This document shows, in pieces, positions 50,081 to 59,786 of a stretch of DNA of 64,000 nucleotides. The first letter of the stretch is position 1, and each line of letters opens with the position of its first letter. Made by a program: the position numbers and the translations under genes. Under the pieces are notes generated by a model. That model worked only from the letters and a program-made list of their open reading frames with translations. It did no database searches and was not told where the DNA came from. The stretch is from Billgrantia sulfidoxydans. GTDB taxonomy: Bacteria; Pseudomonadota; Gammaproteobacteria; Pseudomonadales; Halomonadaceae. Location: contig NZ_CP053381.1 in assembly GCF_017868775.1 (NCBI RefSeq), forward strand, positions 2,046,001 to 2,110,000, given 5' to 3'.

Positions 50081-50618
50081 GGCCTCGCCACTTGTCGGTT
50101 CCTCTGCTGGTGTCATTTCGTACGGCAGCGTCGTCCACGTCGCGGCGGGCAATCAGGGGGTGCTCGTTGACGCCGCGCGGGTCGTAGTTGACCCGCCCGG
50201 GAGCGGAGGCGCCCTGCAGCTGGCGACGAATGTCGGATACGTCCTCGACGCTGATCAGCTGCTCCTGGTTGCCCAGCACCTGGCGCTGGGAGACCAGCCG
50301 GCCTTCGAAGGTCCAGCAGCGCTGCGGCACTTGGGCGACGTACCAACTGCGGCCGTTCCAGTGGGCGTGGCCCTGTTCGTCCAGCTGCAGGGACTCGAGC
50401 GGCACCAGGGCAGCGAACAGGCGGGCATTGAGCACCAGACCGCCACAGGCCATGGTGACGGCGCCTTCGTAGCGCCCGGCATGCAGGCACTCAACGACGC
50501 TGCTGCGCTTGGCTCGGGGCTCGACGCTGCCCTGGCCGCAGAGATGCAGCAGGCTGTCATCGATCTGCTTGATGACCCAGACCGGAATCGGTTGCTTTCC
50601 GGTCAGCCATTTGAGCAT
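50070..50618 (-). CDS. Unrecognised 182-residue protein
   Basis: I do not recognise this protein. It begins MLKWLTGKQPIPVWVIKQID with GGAG upstream. It has no signal peptide and no transmembrane segment, two cysteines in the first 50 residues, and a mixed alpha/beta-looking middle (HAHWNGRSWYVAQVPQRC). The C-terminal 40 residues are polar and probably disordered (DDAAVRNDTSRGTDKW). Codon use matches the neighbours, and an 11-nt overlap with the downstream MFS gene indicates a real coding sequence and coupling. Possible roles include a cytoplasmic regulator or an adaptor; nothing in the sequence decides this. Confidence 0.65.
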   Translation of the reverse strand: MLKWLTGKQPIPVWVIKQIDDSLLHLCGQGSVEPRAKRSSVVECLHAGRYEGAVTMACGGLVLNARLFAALVPLESLQLDEQGHAHWNGRSWYVAQVPQRCWTFEGRLVSQRQVLGNQEQLISVEDVSDIRRQLQGASAPGRVNYDPRGVNEHPLIARRDVDDAAVRNDTSRGTDKWRGHDD

Positions 50619-50757
50619 GCTCGAGTCTCCTTGCGTCACCCAGCCAGGTATGATGGTCGTTCAGTCGTTTGCGCCGCACCGGCAATATCGCCGGCACGAC
50701 GAACCGTATACCATCCCGGACTTCTCGCCAACCATCAAGCCGCCGCGTGCGTGTCGC

Positions 50758-52065
50758 TCAGGCCCGGCGAGTGCGCGGCCCGCGGCTGCGCCGGCGTCGT
50801 GGCGCCTGAGCGTCGCCGCCGGCCGCGTTGCCGTCACGTTGTCCCGACTGGCCCCGGTTGGCGCCGCCCTGGCCCGAACGGCCGCCGCGACGGTTGCGCC
50901 CGTTCTCGATCGGTTCGGGCTTGGCGTTCGGGTCGGGCTCGAAGCCGGGCTCGATGTGCTTTTCCAGGTCGCGCTTGATCAGCCGCTCGATGCCCTTCAG
51001 CAGCCCGTGCTCGTCGACGCAGACGAGCGAAACGGCCTGGCCCTCGCTGCCGGCACGGCCGGTGCGGCCGATGCGGTGGACGTAGTCCTCGGCGACGTTG
51101 GGCAGCTCGAAGTTGACCACGTGAGGCAGCTCGCTGATGTCCAGGCCGCGGGCGGCGATGTCGGTCGCCACCAGCACCTGCAGGTCGCCGCTCTTGAACG
51201 CCGCCAGCGCCTTGGTGCGTGCCGACTGGCTCTTGTTGCCATGGATCGCCATGGCCGGGATCTCCTGCTTGGAGAGCTGCTCGGCCAGGCGGTTGGCACC
51301 ATGCTTGGTGCGCGTGAAGACCAGCACCTGATGCCAGGCGTGGCGGGTGATCAGATGCGCCAGCAGGTCGCGCTTCTTCTCCCGGTCGACGCGGTAGACC
51401 GCCTGGTCGACGGTTTCCGCCGTGGTGTTGCGGCGAGCCACCGAGATCTTCTCGGGATTGTCGAGCAGCTTGGCGGCCAGCGCCTGGATCTCGTCGGAGA
51501 AGGTGGCCGAGAAGAGCAGGTTCTGGCGTTTCTCGGGCAGCACCCGCAGCACCTTGCGAATGTCGTGAATGAAGCCCATGTCGAGCATGCGGTCGGCTTC
51601 GTCAAGCACCAGAATCTCCACGCGGGAGAGGTCCACGTGCTTCTGCTGGTGCAGGTCCAGCAGCCGGCCGGGGGTAGCCACCAGCACGTCGAGGCCGGGG
51701 CGAATGGCGTCGACCTGGGGTTGCTGGCCGACGCCGCCGAAGATGACGTGGCTCTTCAGGGTCAGATGACGGCCGTAATCGGCGACGCTTTCGCCTACCT
51801 GGGCGGCTAGCTCGCGGGTCGGGGTCAGCACCAGTGCGCGTACCTGACGCGGGCCGGGGCGTGGGCCATCGGCCAGACGCTGCAGCATCGGCAGGGTGAA
51901 GCCGGCGGTCTTGCCGGTGCCGGTCTGGGCGCTGGCGAGCAGGTCGCCGCCCTTGAGCACGGCGGGAATGGCCTGGCGCTGGATCGGGGTCGGGGTGGTG
52001 TAGCCCTGGGCCTCGACGGCACGCAGCAGTTCGGCACGCAGGCCGAGATCGGAAAAGAGGGTCAT
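50758..52065 (-). CDS. rhlE: DEAD-box RNA helicase, RhlE-like
   Basis: ATP-dependent RNA helicase of 435 residues, probably acting in ribosome assembly or RNA decay. All core motifs are present: Q motif TPIQRQAIP, motif [15 protein letters not shown]-type motif [15 protein letters not shown] in LLFSATF, and motifs V/VI in [11 protein letters not shown] and [10 protein letters not shown]. The C-terminal 60 residues are a Gly/Arg/Asn-rich tail ([19 protein letters not shown]) that binds RNA without specificity. Size and motif spelling fit RhlE better than DbpA, SrmB or CsdA. No co-directional partner is close. Confidence 0.88.
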   Translation of the reverse strand: MTLFSDLGLRAELLRAVEAQGYTTPTPIQRQAIPAVLKGGDLLASAQTGTGKTAGFTLPMLQRLADGPRPGPRQVRALVLTPTRELAAQVGESVADYGRHLTLKSHVIFGGVGQQPQVDAIRPGLDVLVATPGRLLDLHQQKHVDLSRVEILVLDEADRMLDMGFIHDIRKVLRVLPEKRQNLLFSATFSDEIQALAAKLLDNPEKISVARRNTTAETVDQAVYRVDREKKRDLLAHLITRHAWHQVLVFTRTKHGANRLAEQLSKQEIPAMAIHGNKSQSARTKALAAFKSGDLQVLVATDIAARGLDISELPHVVNFELPNVAEDYVHRIGRTGRAGSEGQAVSLVCVDEHGLLKGIERLIKRDLEKHIEPGFEPDPNAKPEPIENGRNRRGGRSGQGGANRGQSGQRDGNAAGGDAQAPRRRRSRGPRTRRA

Positions 52066-52231
52066 GCGGTCTCCGCAGATACGTCATGGCCTCGTCGTGT
52101 GCGACATGCACATGACCAGTCCCGGGCCAGGACGCGAGAAATTCGGTTCAGGGGCGCGGCAGGAGGGACCACGAATCGCCGCGAGGCACCAGTATGCCAC
52201 AGCCATCTCGAATATGCAGTAAGACCGTGCC

Positions 52232-52822
52232 TCAGCGCGCCTGCCTGATGCCGGCGGCGATCTCGCCGGCCACCTGGTCCCAGCTGCTGCCCAGCGCGCG
52301 CACCAGCGCCGGGTAGCCGTCGTCGTCGAGCACCGTCTCCGCATGGAAAGGCTCCATGGCCAGCAGACGTCCATCGGGTGCCAACAATTGCCACTGGCCG
52401 CTGGCGATGGCCAGGCCGTCATGACGCCCCTGGAAGCGGTCCACCTCGAGGCGCAGGCGCAGGGCCTCGCTGCGCCCGAGGCTGGCATCGTCGCGCATGA
52501 CCCGGGTATCGGTGAGGCGCTCGCTCAGCCTGGCGCGCAGGCCGCGCTCCAGCTGGCGCCCCAGCGGCTCGGCCCAGAGGTGCTGGCGCGCGGCGTTGAG
52601 CGTGATGTCGTCGAGTTGCAGGACGATGCCATCGGTATCCAGGTAGTGCGCCAGGCGCGGCGAGTGCACGATCAGCAGGTGCTCGGTGGTAGGGTTGCCG
52701 TCCTTCGCTGCGGTACCGGCGTCGGGTAGCAGGTATCGGTTGGCCGGCGCCGAGGACGAGGCGCAGCCGCCGGCCAGCAGCAATATGCCCGCCACCAGGG
52801 CGAGCCGGATCATCCGCCTCAT
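52232..52822 (-). CDS. pqiC: PqiC-type outer-membrane-side lipoprotein
   Basis: A 196-residue lipoprotein of the ABC-transport auxiliary lipoprotein family. The signal peptide ends in the lipobox LAGGC (Cys20), and position +2 is Ala, so sorting to the outer membrane is expected. In E. coli PqiC sits in the outer membrane and meets the PqiB tunnel, helping lipid movement across the periplasm. It is the third gene of a pqiA-pqiB-pqiC operon on the minus strand, 56 nt after pqiB. GGGAG precedes the start. Confidence 0.88.
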   Translation of the reverse strand: MRRMIRLALVAGILLLAGGCASSSAPANRYLLPDAGTAAKDGNPTTEHLLIVHSPRLAHYLDTDGIVLQLDDITLNAARQHLWAEPLGRQLERGLRARLSERLTDTRVMRDDASLGRSEALRLRLEVDRFQGRHDGLAIASGQWQLLAPDGRLLAMEPFHAETVLDDDGYPALVRALGSSWDQVAGEIAAGIRQAR

Positions 52823-52878
52823 GCAACACTCCCTTCCGATACGACGACAACAGCATAGCGATTCATGGGCTGGCTTCC

Positions 52879-54555
52879 TCAGTTGGTTCGCGGTGCGCGC
52901 GGCGTCGGGTCCTCGGCGTCGAGGCTGTCGAACAGCAGCGCCCTGGGGTTCTCGTTGAGCGTACGGGTCACCGGCTGCAGCTCGCGCAGGGTGCGCTCCA
53001 GCCGTTCGGCGGCGCCGGTCAGCTCGCGATAGGCACTGGACTCCGGCGACATCCCCTCCAGCGTCTCGCGCAGGGCTTCCAGCGAGGCGTTGAGGTTGGC
53101 CGGCAGGTTGCGCGTGCCGGGGTCGTCGAGCACGCCCTGCAGCGAGGCGCTCAGCTCGCGGACTTCACCGAGCATGGCCTCGGAGGCGGCCAGGTTGCGC
53201 TCCAGGCCGGTGAGCAGCGGCTGGATCTCGAGCGCGTTGAGCTTCTCCAGCAGGGCCGTGACCTGGGACTCGATCTGGGCGAATCCGGTCGAGGTGGTGG
53301 GGAACACGGTGCGCTCGCTGAACGTCTCGGCAACGTAGTCGTCGGCCTCCTCGCGGTAGAAGTTGATGTCGACGAACATCGCCCCGGTGAGCAGGTTGCC
53401 CGACTTGAGCGAGGCACGCAGGCCGCGGCCGAAGAGGCGCCGGAAGCGCTGGTCCCACTCCTCCAGGTCGACTTCCTGGTTCTCGATCCCGAGGCGCTGC
53501 GGTTCGATGCGGATCAGCACCGGGATGGCGAAACCGCCGCGGGTCTCCGGCTGGGTCGCGGTGAACTCCCAGGGCACGCTGGCCACGGTACCGATGCGTA
53601 CGCCGCGGAACTCCACCGGGGCGCCGCGGGAGAGCCCGCGCACGCTGTCCTCCACCAGCAGGACGTATTCGAGATAGCGATTGAAGGTGCCCTGACGAGC
53701 GCTCTCTTCGTCGGGGTAGAGGTTGAAGGTGGCACCATCCTCGACCGGGCGGCCGCGGGGCAGGTCGTCGGGAACGCCGAAGGTGACGCCCCCGCCCAGC
53801 AGTGCCTCGATCGATTCCACGTTGACGCGGATGCCGTCGGCATCGAGGCGCAGGTCGACGCCGCTGGCCGACCAGAAGCGGGTGCCGTCGGTGACCAGGC
53901 GGTCGTAGGGGCTCTCGATGAAGATGCGCTGGTTCATGCGCCGCAGGTCGGGGTCGAAGTCGACCTCCTCGACGCGTCCCACGGTGTAGCCCTGGTAGGT
54001 GACCGGATCCCCCGTACGCAGCGAGTTGCCAAGCTGGCTGACCAAATTGACGCGGATCCCGGCCGCGTCGGCGGGGGCGACGGGGGGCTGGTCGCTGACC
54101 TGGAACTCGCGCACGCCGGACTCGCCGCCGCCCGGCTCGAGCTGGATGTAGGCCCCCGAGAGCACCGTACCCAGGCCGCTGATCCCCTCGCGGCCGATAC
54201 GCGGCTTGACCACCCAGAAGCGGCTGCCCTCGGTCAGCAGGTCATCGGTATCGGGGGACATGCGCGCGGTGATCACGGCGTGCGACATGTCGTCGGAGAG
54301 CTGCACGCGCTCGACCCGGCCGACCTCGACGTTGCGGGTCTTGATCAGGGTGCTGCCGGCCTCGATGCCGTCCGCGCTGCTCATGGTCAGAGTGATCAGC
54401 GGGCCGCGGCTGCGATAGTTGTCGTAGACCAGCCATAGCCCGATCAGCATCGCCACGATGGGCACGATCCAGATTGGCGAGAGGCGCCGCTGCGGCGTGG
54501 GGCGGGCACGGTGCATGTCGCGGGAGGCCTCGTTGTCGCGAGGAGTGTCGCTCAT
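52879..54555 (-). CDS. pqiB: Intermembrane transport protein PqiB (three MCE domains)
   Basis: A 558-residue protein with an N-terminal anchor (PIWIVPIVAMLIGLWLVYDN at about 27-46) and MCE/MlaD domains in the periplasm. MCE-like starts are visible in GPLITLTMSSADGIEAGSTL, IRVNLVSQLGNSLRTGDPVT and RGLSRGAPVEFRGVRIGTVA. A C-terminal helical part forms the tunnel. In E. coli PqiB makes a hexameric syringe-like tube bridging the membranes for lipids. The pqiA stop and pqiB ATG overlap by 3-4 nt (ATGA), and pqiC follows. The C-terminus after about 440 is coiled coil, as expected. Confidence 0.92.
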   Translation of the reverse strand: MSDTPRDNEASRDMHRARPTPQRRLSPIWIVPIVAMLIGLWLVYDNYRSRGPLITLTMSSADGIEAGSTLIKTRNVEVGRVERVQLSDDMSHAVITARMSPDTDDLLTEGSRFWVVKPRIGREGISGLGTVLSGAYIQLEPGGGESGVREFQVSDQPPVAPADAAGIRVNLVSQLGNSLRTGDPVTYQGYTVGRVEEVDFDPDLRRMNQRIFIESPYDRLVTDGTRFWSASGVDLRLDADGIRVNVESIEALLGGGVTFGVPDDLPRGRPVEDGATFNLYPDEESARQGTFNRYLEYVLLVEDSVRGLSRGAPVEFRGVRIGTVASVPWEFTATQPETRGGFAIPVLIRIEPQRLGIENQEVDLEEWDQRFRRLFGRGLRASLKSGNLLTGAMFVDINFYREEADDYVAETFSERTVFPTTSTGFAQIESQVTALLEKLNALEIQPLLTGLERNLAASEAMLGEVRELSASLQGVLDDPGTRNLPANLNASLEALRETLEGMSPESSAYRELTGAAERLERTLRELQPVTRTLNENPRALLFDSLDAEDPTPRAPRTN

Positions 54556-55985
54556 CCGGTGGTTCCTTGCGTTGCAGGTCGGTCACGCGGCAGGGGCGTG
54601 TCCCAGATCAGGCGGGGGTCGAACGTCATGGCGGCCAGCATGGTCAGCACCACCACGGCGGCGAACGCCAGGGCGGCGGGGCCGGGGGTGATCGACATCA
54701 GCGAGCCGGCGCGAATCAGCGCCACCAGGATGGCGACCACGAAGACGTCGACCATCGACCAGCGACCGATGAACTCGGTCAGGCGGTAAAGCCAGGTGCG
54801 GTGGCTGGCGTTGAGCTCGCTGCTGCGCTTCACCACCAGGCAAAGCCAGGCCAGCGCCACCAGCTTGCCCACTGGCACGATGACGCTGGCCATGAAGATC
54901 ACCGCGGCCACCGGCCACGAGCCCATCTGGATCAGTTCCACCACGCCGCCGATGATGGTGGATGGATCGCTGTGACCGAGGCTGGTGGTGGTCATGATGG
55001 GGTAGACGTTGGCCGGAATGTACATCAGCGCGGAGGCGGCCAGCAGCGCCCAGGTGCGCTGGAGGCTGTGCGGCAGCCGGGCGTGCAGTCGTTCCCCGCA
55101 GCGCCGGCAGTATCCGCCGCCGCCGGCCTCCAGCCGATTGACCAGCCCGCAGGTGGGGCAGCCGGTCAGGCCCTGGCCGGCGGCCGTGGTGCCGGTACGG
55201 GCTCCATCGGGGGCGAGCGGTTCGCCGGCGAGCGAGAACCACATCCAGTCCGAATCGATCGACTGGGTGGTGAACAGCAGCAGCAGGGCGAAGGCGCAGA
55301 AGGCCCAGAACGAGAGGCCGAGCTCGATCTGGGCCAGGTCCGCCACCTTTATCAGGCTCACCAGCGCGCCAATGATGAATACGTCGGCCATCATCCATGG
55401 GTTGAGATGGGCCAGGGTGCGGGCAATGGTGCGGCTGGCCGGCAGTGGCTGACCCTGCAGCAGGCCCAGTTGCAGCCACATGACGCCGAGCAGGTAGAGG
55501 CCCGGCAGCACGGCGATCGTCATGATCACCGCGATCGCCACCAGCGGCTGGTCGAAGCCGATCAGCGTCGTGGCCGTATGGGTCAGTTCGATACGGTTGC
55601 CGACCCCGCTGGTGCTGAAGCTGACGAACGGAAACGAGATCGCCAGCAGCAGTGCGACCATGGCTGCCATGGCCAGCGCCATGCTGCGCTGGGCAGGTTG
55701 CCGGTGGCGTGTCGCCAGGGTGTGTCCGCAGCGGGGGCAGTCCGCCCGCTGGCCGGGCCGCAGCGGGGGCAGCGCCACCAGCCAGTCGCATTCGTGGCAG
55801 GCACGCAGCCGGCGGCGCGAGGTGCGTGCCTCGGGCGGGGCCTGATCGACCAAGGGGGCGCTCGGGACGAGCGGTGGGCGCGAAAACCTGTAGGGCACTG
55901 GCGAGTCGACTCGAATGCTGGTGGAGCGAGGCTGCTCGCATCCTGTCTTAGGAAAGCCGTGTCGGCTGCATCCAAAGTGTGGCAT
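54552..55985 (-). CDS. pqiA: Paraquat-inducible membrane protein PqiA
   Basis: Inner-membrane partner of PqiB, about 477 residues, with two PqiA domains of about four helices each. Each is preceded by a zinc-ribbon-like cysteine pair set (CHECDW...CPRCG and CPTCG...CRRCG). The start is uncertain: the ATG at 55985 gives a 45-residue low-complexity leader, and a GTG about 40 codons further in (before PYRFSRPPL) would give the usual length of about 430. Divergent from the YrbG-like gene across about 60 nt. Overlap with pqiB (ATGA) supports an operon. Confidence 0.85.
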   Translation of the reverse strand: MPHFGCSRHGFPKTGCEQPRSTSIRVDSPVPYRFSRPPLVPSAPLVDQAPPEARTSRRRLRACHECDWLVALPPLRPGQRADCPRCGHTLATRHRQPAQRSMALAMAAMVALLLAISFPFVSFSTSGVGNRIELTHTATTLIGFDQPLVAIAVIMTIAVLPGLYLLGVMWLQLGLLQGQPLPASRTIARTLAHLNPWMMADVFIIGALVSLIKVADLAQIELGLSFWAFCAFALLLLFTTQSIDSDWMWFSLAGEPLAPDGARTGTTAAGQGLTGCPTCGLVNRLEAGGGGYCRRCGERLHARLPHSLQRTWALLAASALMYIPANVYPIMTTTSLGHSDPSTIIGGVVELIQMGSWPVAAVIFMASVIVPVGKLVALAWLCLVVKRSSELNASHRTWLYRLTEFIGRWSMVDVFVVAILVALIRAGSLMSITPGPAALAFAAVVVLTMLAAMTFDPRLIWDTPLPRDRPATQGTTG

Positions 55986-56046
55986 GTTGACGCCCCGCGT
56001 ACCATATACAAACATTCGCCCCTGAATGTTCCTCGAGGAGACGACC

Positions 56047-57033
56047 TTGTTACTACCCCTATTGGCCGTGCTGGCCGGTCTCGTGCTGTTGGTCTGGAGT
56101 GCCGAACGCTTCGTCGACGGAGCGGCGGCGACATCAAGGCGGCTGGGCGTATCGCCATTGCTGGTCGGCATGCTGGTGATCGGCTTCGGCACCTCGGCGC
56201 CCGAGCTGATGGTCTCCTCGCTGGCGGCGGGGCAAGGCAACCCGGGCCTGGCGCTGGGGAACGGCTACGGCTCCAACATCGCCAACATCGGCTTGATCCT
56301 GGGGCTGGTGGCAGTTGTTTCGCCGCTGGCGGTGCACTCCAGCGTGGTGCGGCGCGAGCTGCCGATTCTGGTCGCCGTTACGCTCTTGTCGGCGCTGCTG
56401 CTGTGGGGCGGGATGATCGGCCGGCTCGAAGGCAGCCTGCTGCTCGTGCTGCTGGCGGCCATGGTCGGCTACAGCATCTGGCAGGCCCGGCGCAGCGGCT
56501 CCGACCCGCTGGCCGACGAGACCGAGGAGAGCCTGCAGGCGCACCCCATGTCGCTGCGCACCGGGATCATCTGGACCTTCGTCGGCCTGCTGCTGCTGGT
56601 GCTGAGTTCGCGGGTGCTGGTATGGGGGGCGGTGGAGATCGCCGTCGCCTTCGGGGTCAGCGACCTGATCATCGGGCTGACCATCGTTGCCGTCGGCACC
56701 TCGCTGCCGGAGCTGGCGTCCTCCTTCAGCGCCCTGCGCAAGGGAGAACACGACCTGGTGGTGGGCAACGTGGTCGGCTCCAACCTGTTCAACACGCTGG
56801 GCGTGGTGGGCCTGGCCGCGGTGATTCATCCGATCGAGGCGGCCACCGAAGTACTGATGCGCGATTGGACCCTGATGACCGTCATGACGCTGTTGATGAC
56901 GGTCTTCGCGATCGGCTGGAAGGGGCGCCCCGGGCGGATCAACCGGCTCGAGGGGGCAATGCTGCTGGCGCTGTTCGTCGGTTATACCGTTTTCATGGTG
57001 CACCTGGTCCTGCGCAGCGCCGGGGCCTTCTAG
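56047..57033 (+). CDS. Calcium/sodium antiporter of the CaCA family (YrbG-like)
   Basis: A 328-residue inner-membrane exchanger with about ten helices in two inverted repeats. The alpha repeats carry the ion-binding motifs GFGTSAPELMVSSLAAGQGN and IVAVGTSLPELASSFSAL, each followed by an N-rich segment (GNGYGSNIANIG, GNVVGSNLFNTLG). The start is taken as a TTG at 56047 because GAGGAG lies six bases upstream and the resulting N-terminus matches YrbG. An in-frame ATG at 56026 has no ribosome-binding site. It exports calcium in exchange for sodium or protons, in line with a marine or saline lifestyle. Confidence 0.84.
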   Translation: MLLPLLAVLAGLVLLVWSAERFVDGAAATSRRLGVSPLLVGMLVIGFGTSAPELMVSSLAAGQGNPGLALGNGYGSNIANIGLILGLVAVVSPLAVHSSVVRRELPILVAVTLLSALLLWGGMIGRLEGSLLLVLLAAMVGYSIWQARRSGSDPLADETEESLQAHPMSLRTGIIWTFVGLLLLVLSSRVLVWGAVEIAVAFGVSDLIIGLTIVAVGTSLPELASSFSALRKGEHDLVVGNVVGSNLFNTLGVVGLAAVIHPIEAATEVLMRDWTLMTVMTLLMTVFAIGWKGRPGRINRLEGAMLLALFVGYTVFMVHLVLRSAGAF

Positions 57034-57357
57034 CCAAGGGGCGGCTCACCCTGCTGCGACATCCCGACACAGCAGGAAACAGGGACCGGGCGCCCGGGCT
57101 CTAGTAGGCTGTATGACAAGCACAAGATGCAGTGACGAGTATTGATCCAGGACAGTGTCAAGGCATGTAGGGTTTTGTAAGTCTCGTCACCCTGCATGTC
57201 TCACTGTTCTAGGCTCTTGGGACACCCCTAGCCGAGTGTCGAGGTGAAATGCGTCACGACATGTCCAGGAAGGACGTGGTCGGAAGCACAACAACGGCAC
57301 CCCGCGTGCTTTCGCATCCCTTGAGACGTTGACTCTTTCGCAGCCAAGAGGTACGTC
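57034..57357 (+). promoter_or_regulatory. cydA: Gene-free leader of cydA with a long imperfect inverted repeat
   Basis: No gene is seen in these 324 nt. ATGCAG-TGACGAG at 57127-57139 pairs with CTCGTCAC-CCTGCAT at 57183-57197: 8 perfect base pairs, a two-base bulge and six more, around a 43-nt loop. Between them lie TTGATC and TGTCAA but not a proper FNR site. No confident -35/-10 pair was found. The ribosome-binding site before cydA is AGAGG. Confidence 0.4.
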
Positions 57358-58770
57358 ATGGAGCTTGATCCCGTATTGCTTTCGCGACTGCAGTTCGCCT
57401 TCGTCGTCTCCTTCCACGCCATCTTCCCGGTCTTCACCATCGGCCTGGCGTCCTATCTCGCCGTGCTCCATGGGCTCTTCTACAAGACGCGCAATCCCGC
57501 CTGGGACCGCCTGGCGCAGCTGTGGACCCGGGTCTTCGCGGTGGCCTTCGGCATGGGGGTGGTGTCCGGCATCGTGATGTCCTTCCAGTTCGGCACCAAC
57601 TGGAGCAACTTTTCCCAGGCCAGCGCCAATTTCATCGGGCCGCTGCTGAGCTACGAGGTGGTCACCGCCTTCTTCCTCGAGGCGGCCTTCCTCGGCGTGC
57701 TGCTGTTCGGCCGCGGCCGGGTGCCCCAGGGGGTCCACCTGTTCGCCGCCGTCATGGTCGCCCTCGGCACCTTCATCTCCACGTTCTGGATCCTGGCCGC
57801 CAACAGCTGGATGCACACCCCGGCCGGGGTCGAGCTGGTGGAAGGCACCTTCCGGGTCACGTCATGGAGCGAGGCGATCTTCAACCCCTCGTTCCCGTTC
57901 CGCCTGGCCCACATGGCCATGGCCTCGTTCATCACCGGCGGCTTCGTGGTGGCCGGGGTGAGCGCCTGGTACCTGCTGATCGGGCGCGACGTCGAGGCCA
58001 ACCGCAAGGCGCTGTCGATGTGCCTGTGGATGCTGCTCGTGCTGACGCCGACCCAGGCGCTGGTGGGCGACTTCCACGGCCTCAACACCTTCGAGCACCA
58101 GCCGGTCAAGCTCTCCGCCATGGAGGGCAACTGGGAGACCCGGCGCGGTGCGCCGTTCCTGGTCTTCGCCCTGCCGGACCAGGAGGCGCAGCAGAACCGC
58201 TTCGAGATCGGCATCCCCTATGCGGCGAGCCTGATCCTGACCCACGAGCTCGACGGTGAGATCCCCGGGATCGTCGAGGCGCCGCCCGAGGAGCAGCCTC
58301 CGGTGGCCATCGTGTTCTGGGCGTTTCGCGTGATGGTCGGTCTCGGCCTGCTGATGATCGCCGTGTCGCTGGTGGGGCTCTACCTGCGCCGCGGCGGGCG
58401 GGTCTACCATTCGCGACCGTACCTGCAGACGCTACGGCTGATGTCCGTCACGCCGTTCGTCGCGGTGCTCGCCGGCTGGATCACCACGGAGTCGGGACGC
58501 GCGCCGTGGCTGGTCTACGGCATGATGACCCACGCGGAGGGCGTCACGCCGTCGCTGACCGGCGGCATGGCGCTGTTCACCCTGCTCGGCTACGTGGCGG
58601 TCTACGGCGTGATCTTCTACGCCGGGACCTACTATCTCACCCGTGTGATCCGCTACGGCATGCAGCCGAAGGACGAGGAGGTGGTGGTCGACGACTTCGA
58701 GACCCCCAAGCGGCCTTGGTCGGCGACCCATACCCCGTTCGATGACGATCCGTCCAGGGAAGGAGCCTGA
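57358..58770 (+). CDS. cydA: Cytochrome bd-type ubiquinol oxidase subunit I (short Q-loop, CIO-like)
   Basis: Haem-bearing subunit of 470 residues and nine helices. Haem ligands lie in VVSFHAIFPVFTIG (axial His of haem b595 near residue 20) and FRLAHMAMASF, with the methionine ligand further on. The periplasmic Q-loop between helices 6 and 7 is short (about 70 residues), which marks the cyanide-insensitive CioA group rather than E. coli long-Q-loop CydA. The product pairs with CydB (next gene, 2 nt after) to oxidise quinol and reduce oxygen to water. Regulators of such operons are usually ANR/ArcA or RoxR. Confidence 0.94.
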   Translation: MELDPVLLSRLQFAFVVSFHAIFPVFTIGLASYLAVLHGLFYKTRNPAWDRLAQLWTRVFAVAFGMGVVSGIVMSFQFGTNWSNFSQASANFIGPLLSYEVVTAFFLEAAFLGVLLFGRGRVPQGVHLFAAVMVALGTFISTFWILAANSWMHTPAGVELVEGTFRVTSWSEAIFNPSFPFRLAHMAMASFITGGFVVAGVSAWYLLIGRDVEANRKALSMCLWMLLVLTPTQALVGDFHGLNTFEHQPVKLSAMEGNWETRRGAPFLVFALPDQEAQQNRFEIGIPYAASLILTHELDGEIPGIVEAPPEEQPPVAIVFWAFRVMVGLGLLMIAVSLVGLYLRRGGRVYHSRPYLQTLRLMSVTPFVAVLAGWITTESGRAPWLVYGMMTHAEGVTPSLTGGMALFTLLGYVAVYGVIFYAGTYYLTRVIRYGMQPKDEEVVVDDFETPKRPWSATHTPFDDDPSREGA

Positions 58771-58772
58771 CC

Positions 58773-59783
58773 ATGGAAATGTTCGACCTGTCGCTGATCT
58801 GGGCGCTGATCATCGGCTTCGGCATCATGATGTACGTGCTGATGGACGGCTTCGACCTGGGGCTCGGCATCCTGTTTCCGTTCGCCCCGGATGAGGACGC
58901 CCGCGACGTGATGATGAACTCCGTCGCCCCGGTGTGGGACGGCAACGAGACCTGGCTGGTACTCGGCGGCGCGGGGCTGCTGGCGGCCTTCCCGCTGGTC
59001 TACTCGGTGTTCCTGCCGGCGCTGTACATCGGCGTGTTCCTGATGCTGGCGGGGCTGGTGTTCCGCGGCGTGGCCTTCGAGCTGCGCTTCAAGTCGCGCC
59101 GCGATCGGCGCGGCCGGCGGCTGTGGAACCTCGCCTTCAGCGGCGGTTCCGCGGTGGCGGCCTTCGCCCAGGGCGCCGTGGTGGGTACCTACATCCAGGG
59201 TTTCGCCACCGAGAACCGGGTCTACGTGGGCGGTCCGTTCGACTGGCTGACGCCGTTCACGGTGCTCACCGGCATCGGCATCATGATCGGCTACGCGCTG
59301 CTCGGTACCACCTGGCTGATCCTCAAGTCGGAAGGTTACATCCAGCGGTGGGCCTACCGGTTGACCACGCCGCTGCTGCTGGCCGTGCTCGTCATCTTCG
59401 CCATCATCAGCATCTGGACGCCGCTGGTGAACGACGTCGTGTGGGAGCGTTGGTTCGGCCACCTGCATGTGATCTGGGTGCTGCCGGCGCTGACGCTGCT
59501 GTGCATGTTCACCGTGTACTGGGCGTCGCGCCGGGGCTACGAAGTGCTGCCGTTCATTGCCACGCTGGGTACCTTCCTGTTCACCTACCTGGGGCTGGTG
59601 GTGAGCAAGTGGCCGTGGATCGTACCGCCCAACTACACCATCTGGGACGCGGCCTCGGCGCCGGAATCACAGCTCTTTCTGCTGATCGGCGTGCTCTTCG
59701 TGCTGCCCTTCGTGCTGGTCTATACCTTCTGGTCCTACTGGGTATTTCGCGGCAAGGTGCGGGCCGGCGAAGGCTACCACTGA
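58773..59783 (+). CDS. cydB: Cytochrome bd-type ubiquinol oxidase subunit II
   Basis: A 336-residue membrane protein with eight to nine helices, partner of subunit I. The N-terminal signature MYVLMDGFDLGLGILFPF and the DGNETWLVLGGAGLLAAFP segment are diagnostic of CydB. GGAAGGAG precedes the ATG, and the gene lies 2 nt after cydA and 3 nt before cydD. No small cydX-like ORF is found between cydB and cydD, consistent with CIO-type oxidases. Confidence 0.95.
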   Translation: MEMFDLSLIWALIIGFGIMMYVLMDGFDLGLGILFPFAPDEDARDVMMNSVAPVWDGNETWLVLGGAGLLAAFPLVYSVFLPALYIGVFLMLAGLVFRGVAFELRFKSRRDRRGRRLWNLAFSGGSAVAAFAQGAVVGTYIQGFATENRVYVGGPFDWLTPFTVLTGIGIMIGYALLGTTWLILKSEGYIQRWAYRLTTPLLLAVLVIFAIISIWTPLVNDVVWERWFGHLHVIWVLPALTLLCMFTVYWASRRGYEVLPFIATLGTFLFTYLGLVVSKWPWIVPPNYTIWDAASAPESQLFLLIGVLFVLPFVLVYTFWSYWVFRGKVRAGEGYH

Positions 59784-59786
59784 GCA

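Noticed and set aside
57141..57162. FNR/ANR-like site before cydA (TTGAT and TGTCAA)
   Set aside because: The halves are not TTGAT-N4-ATCAA and the spacing is wrong.
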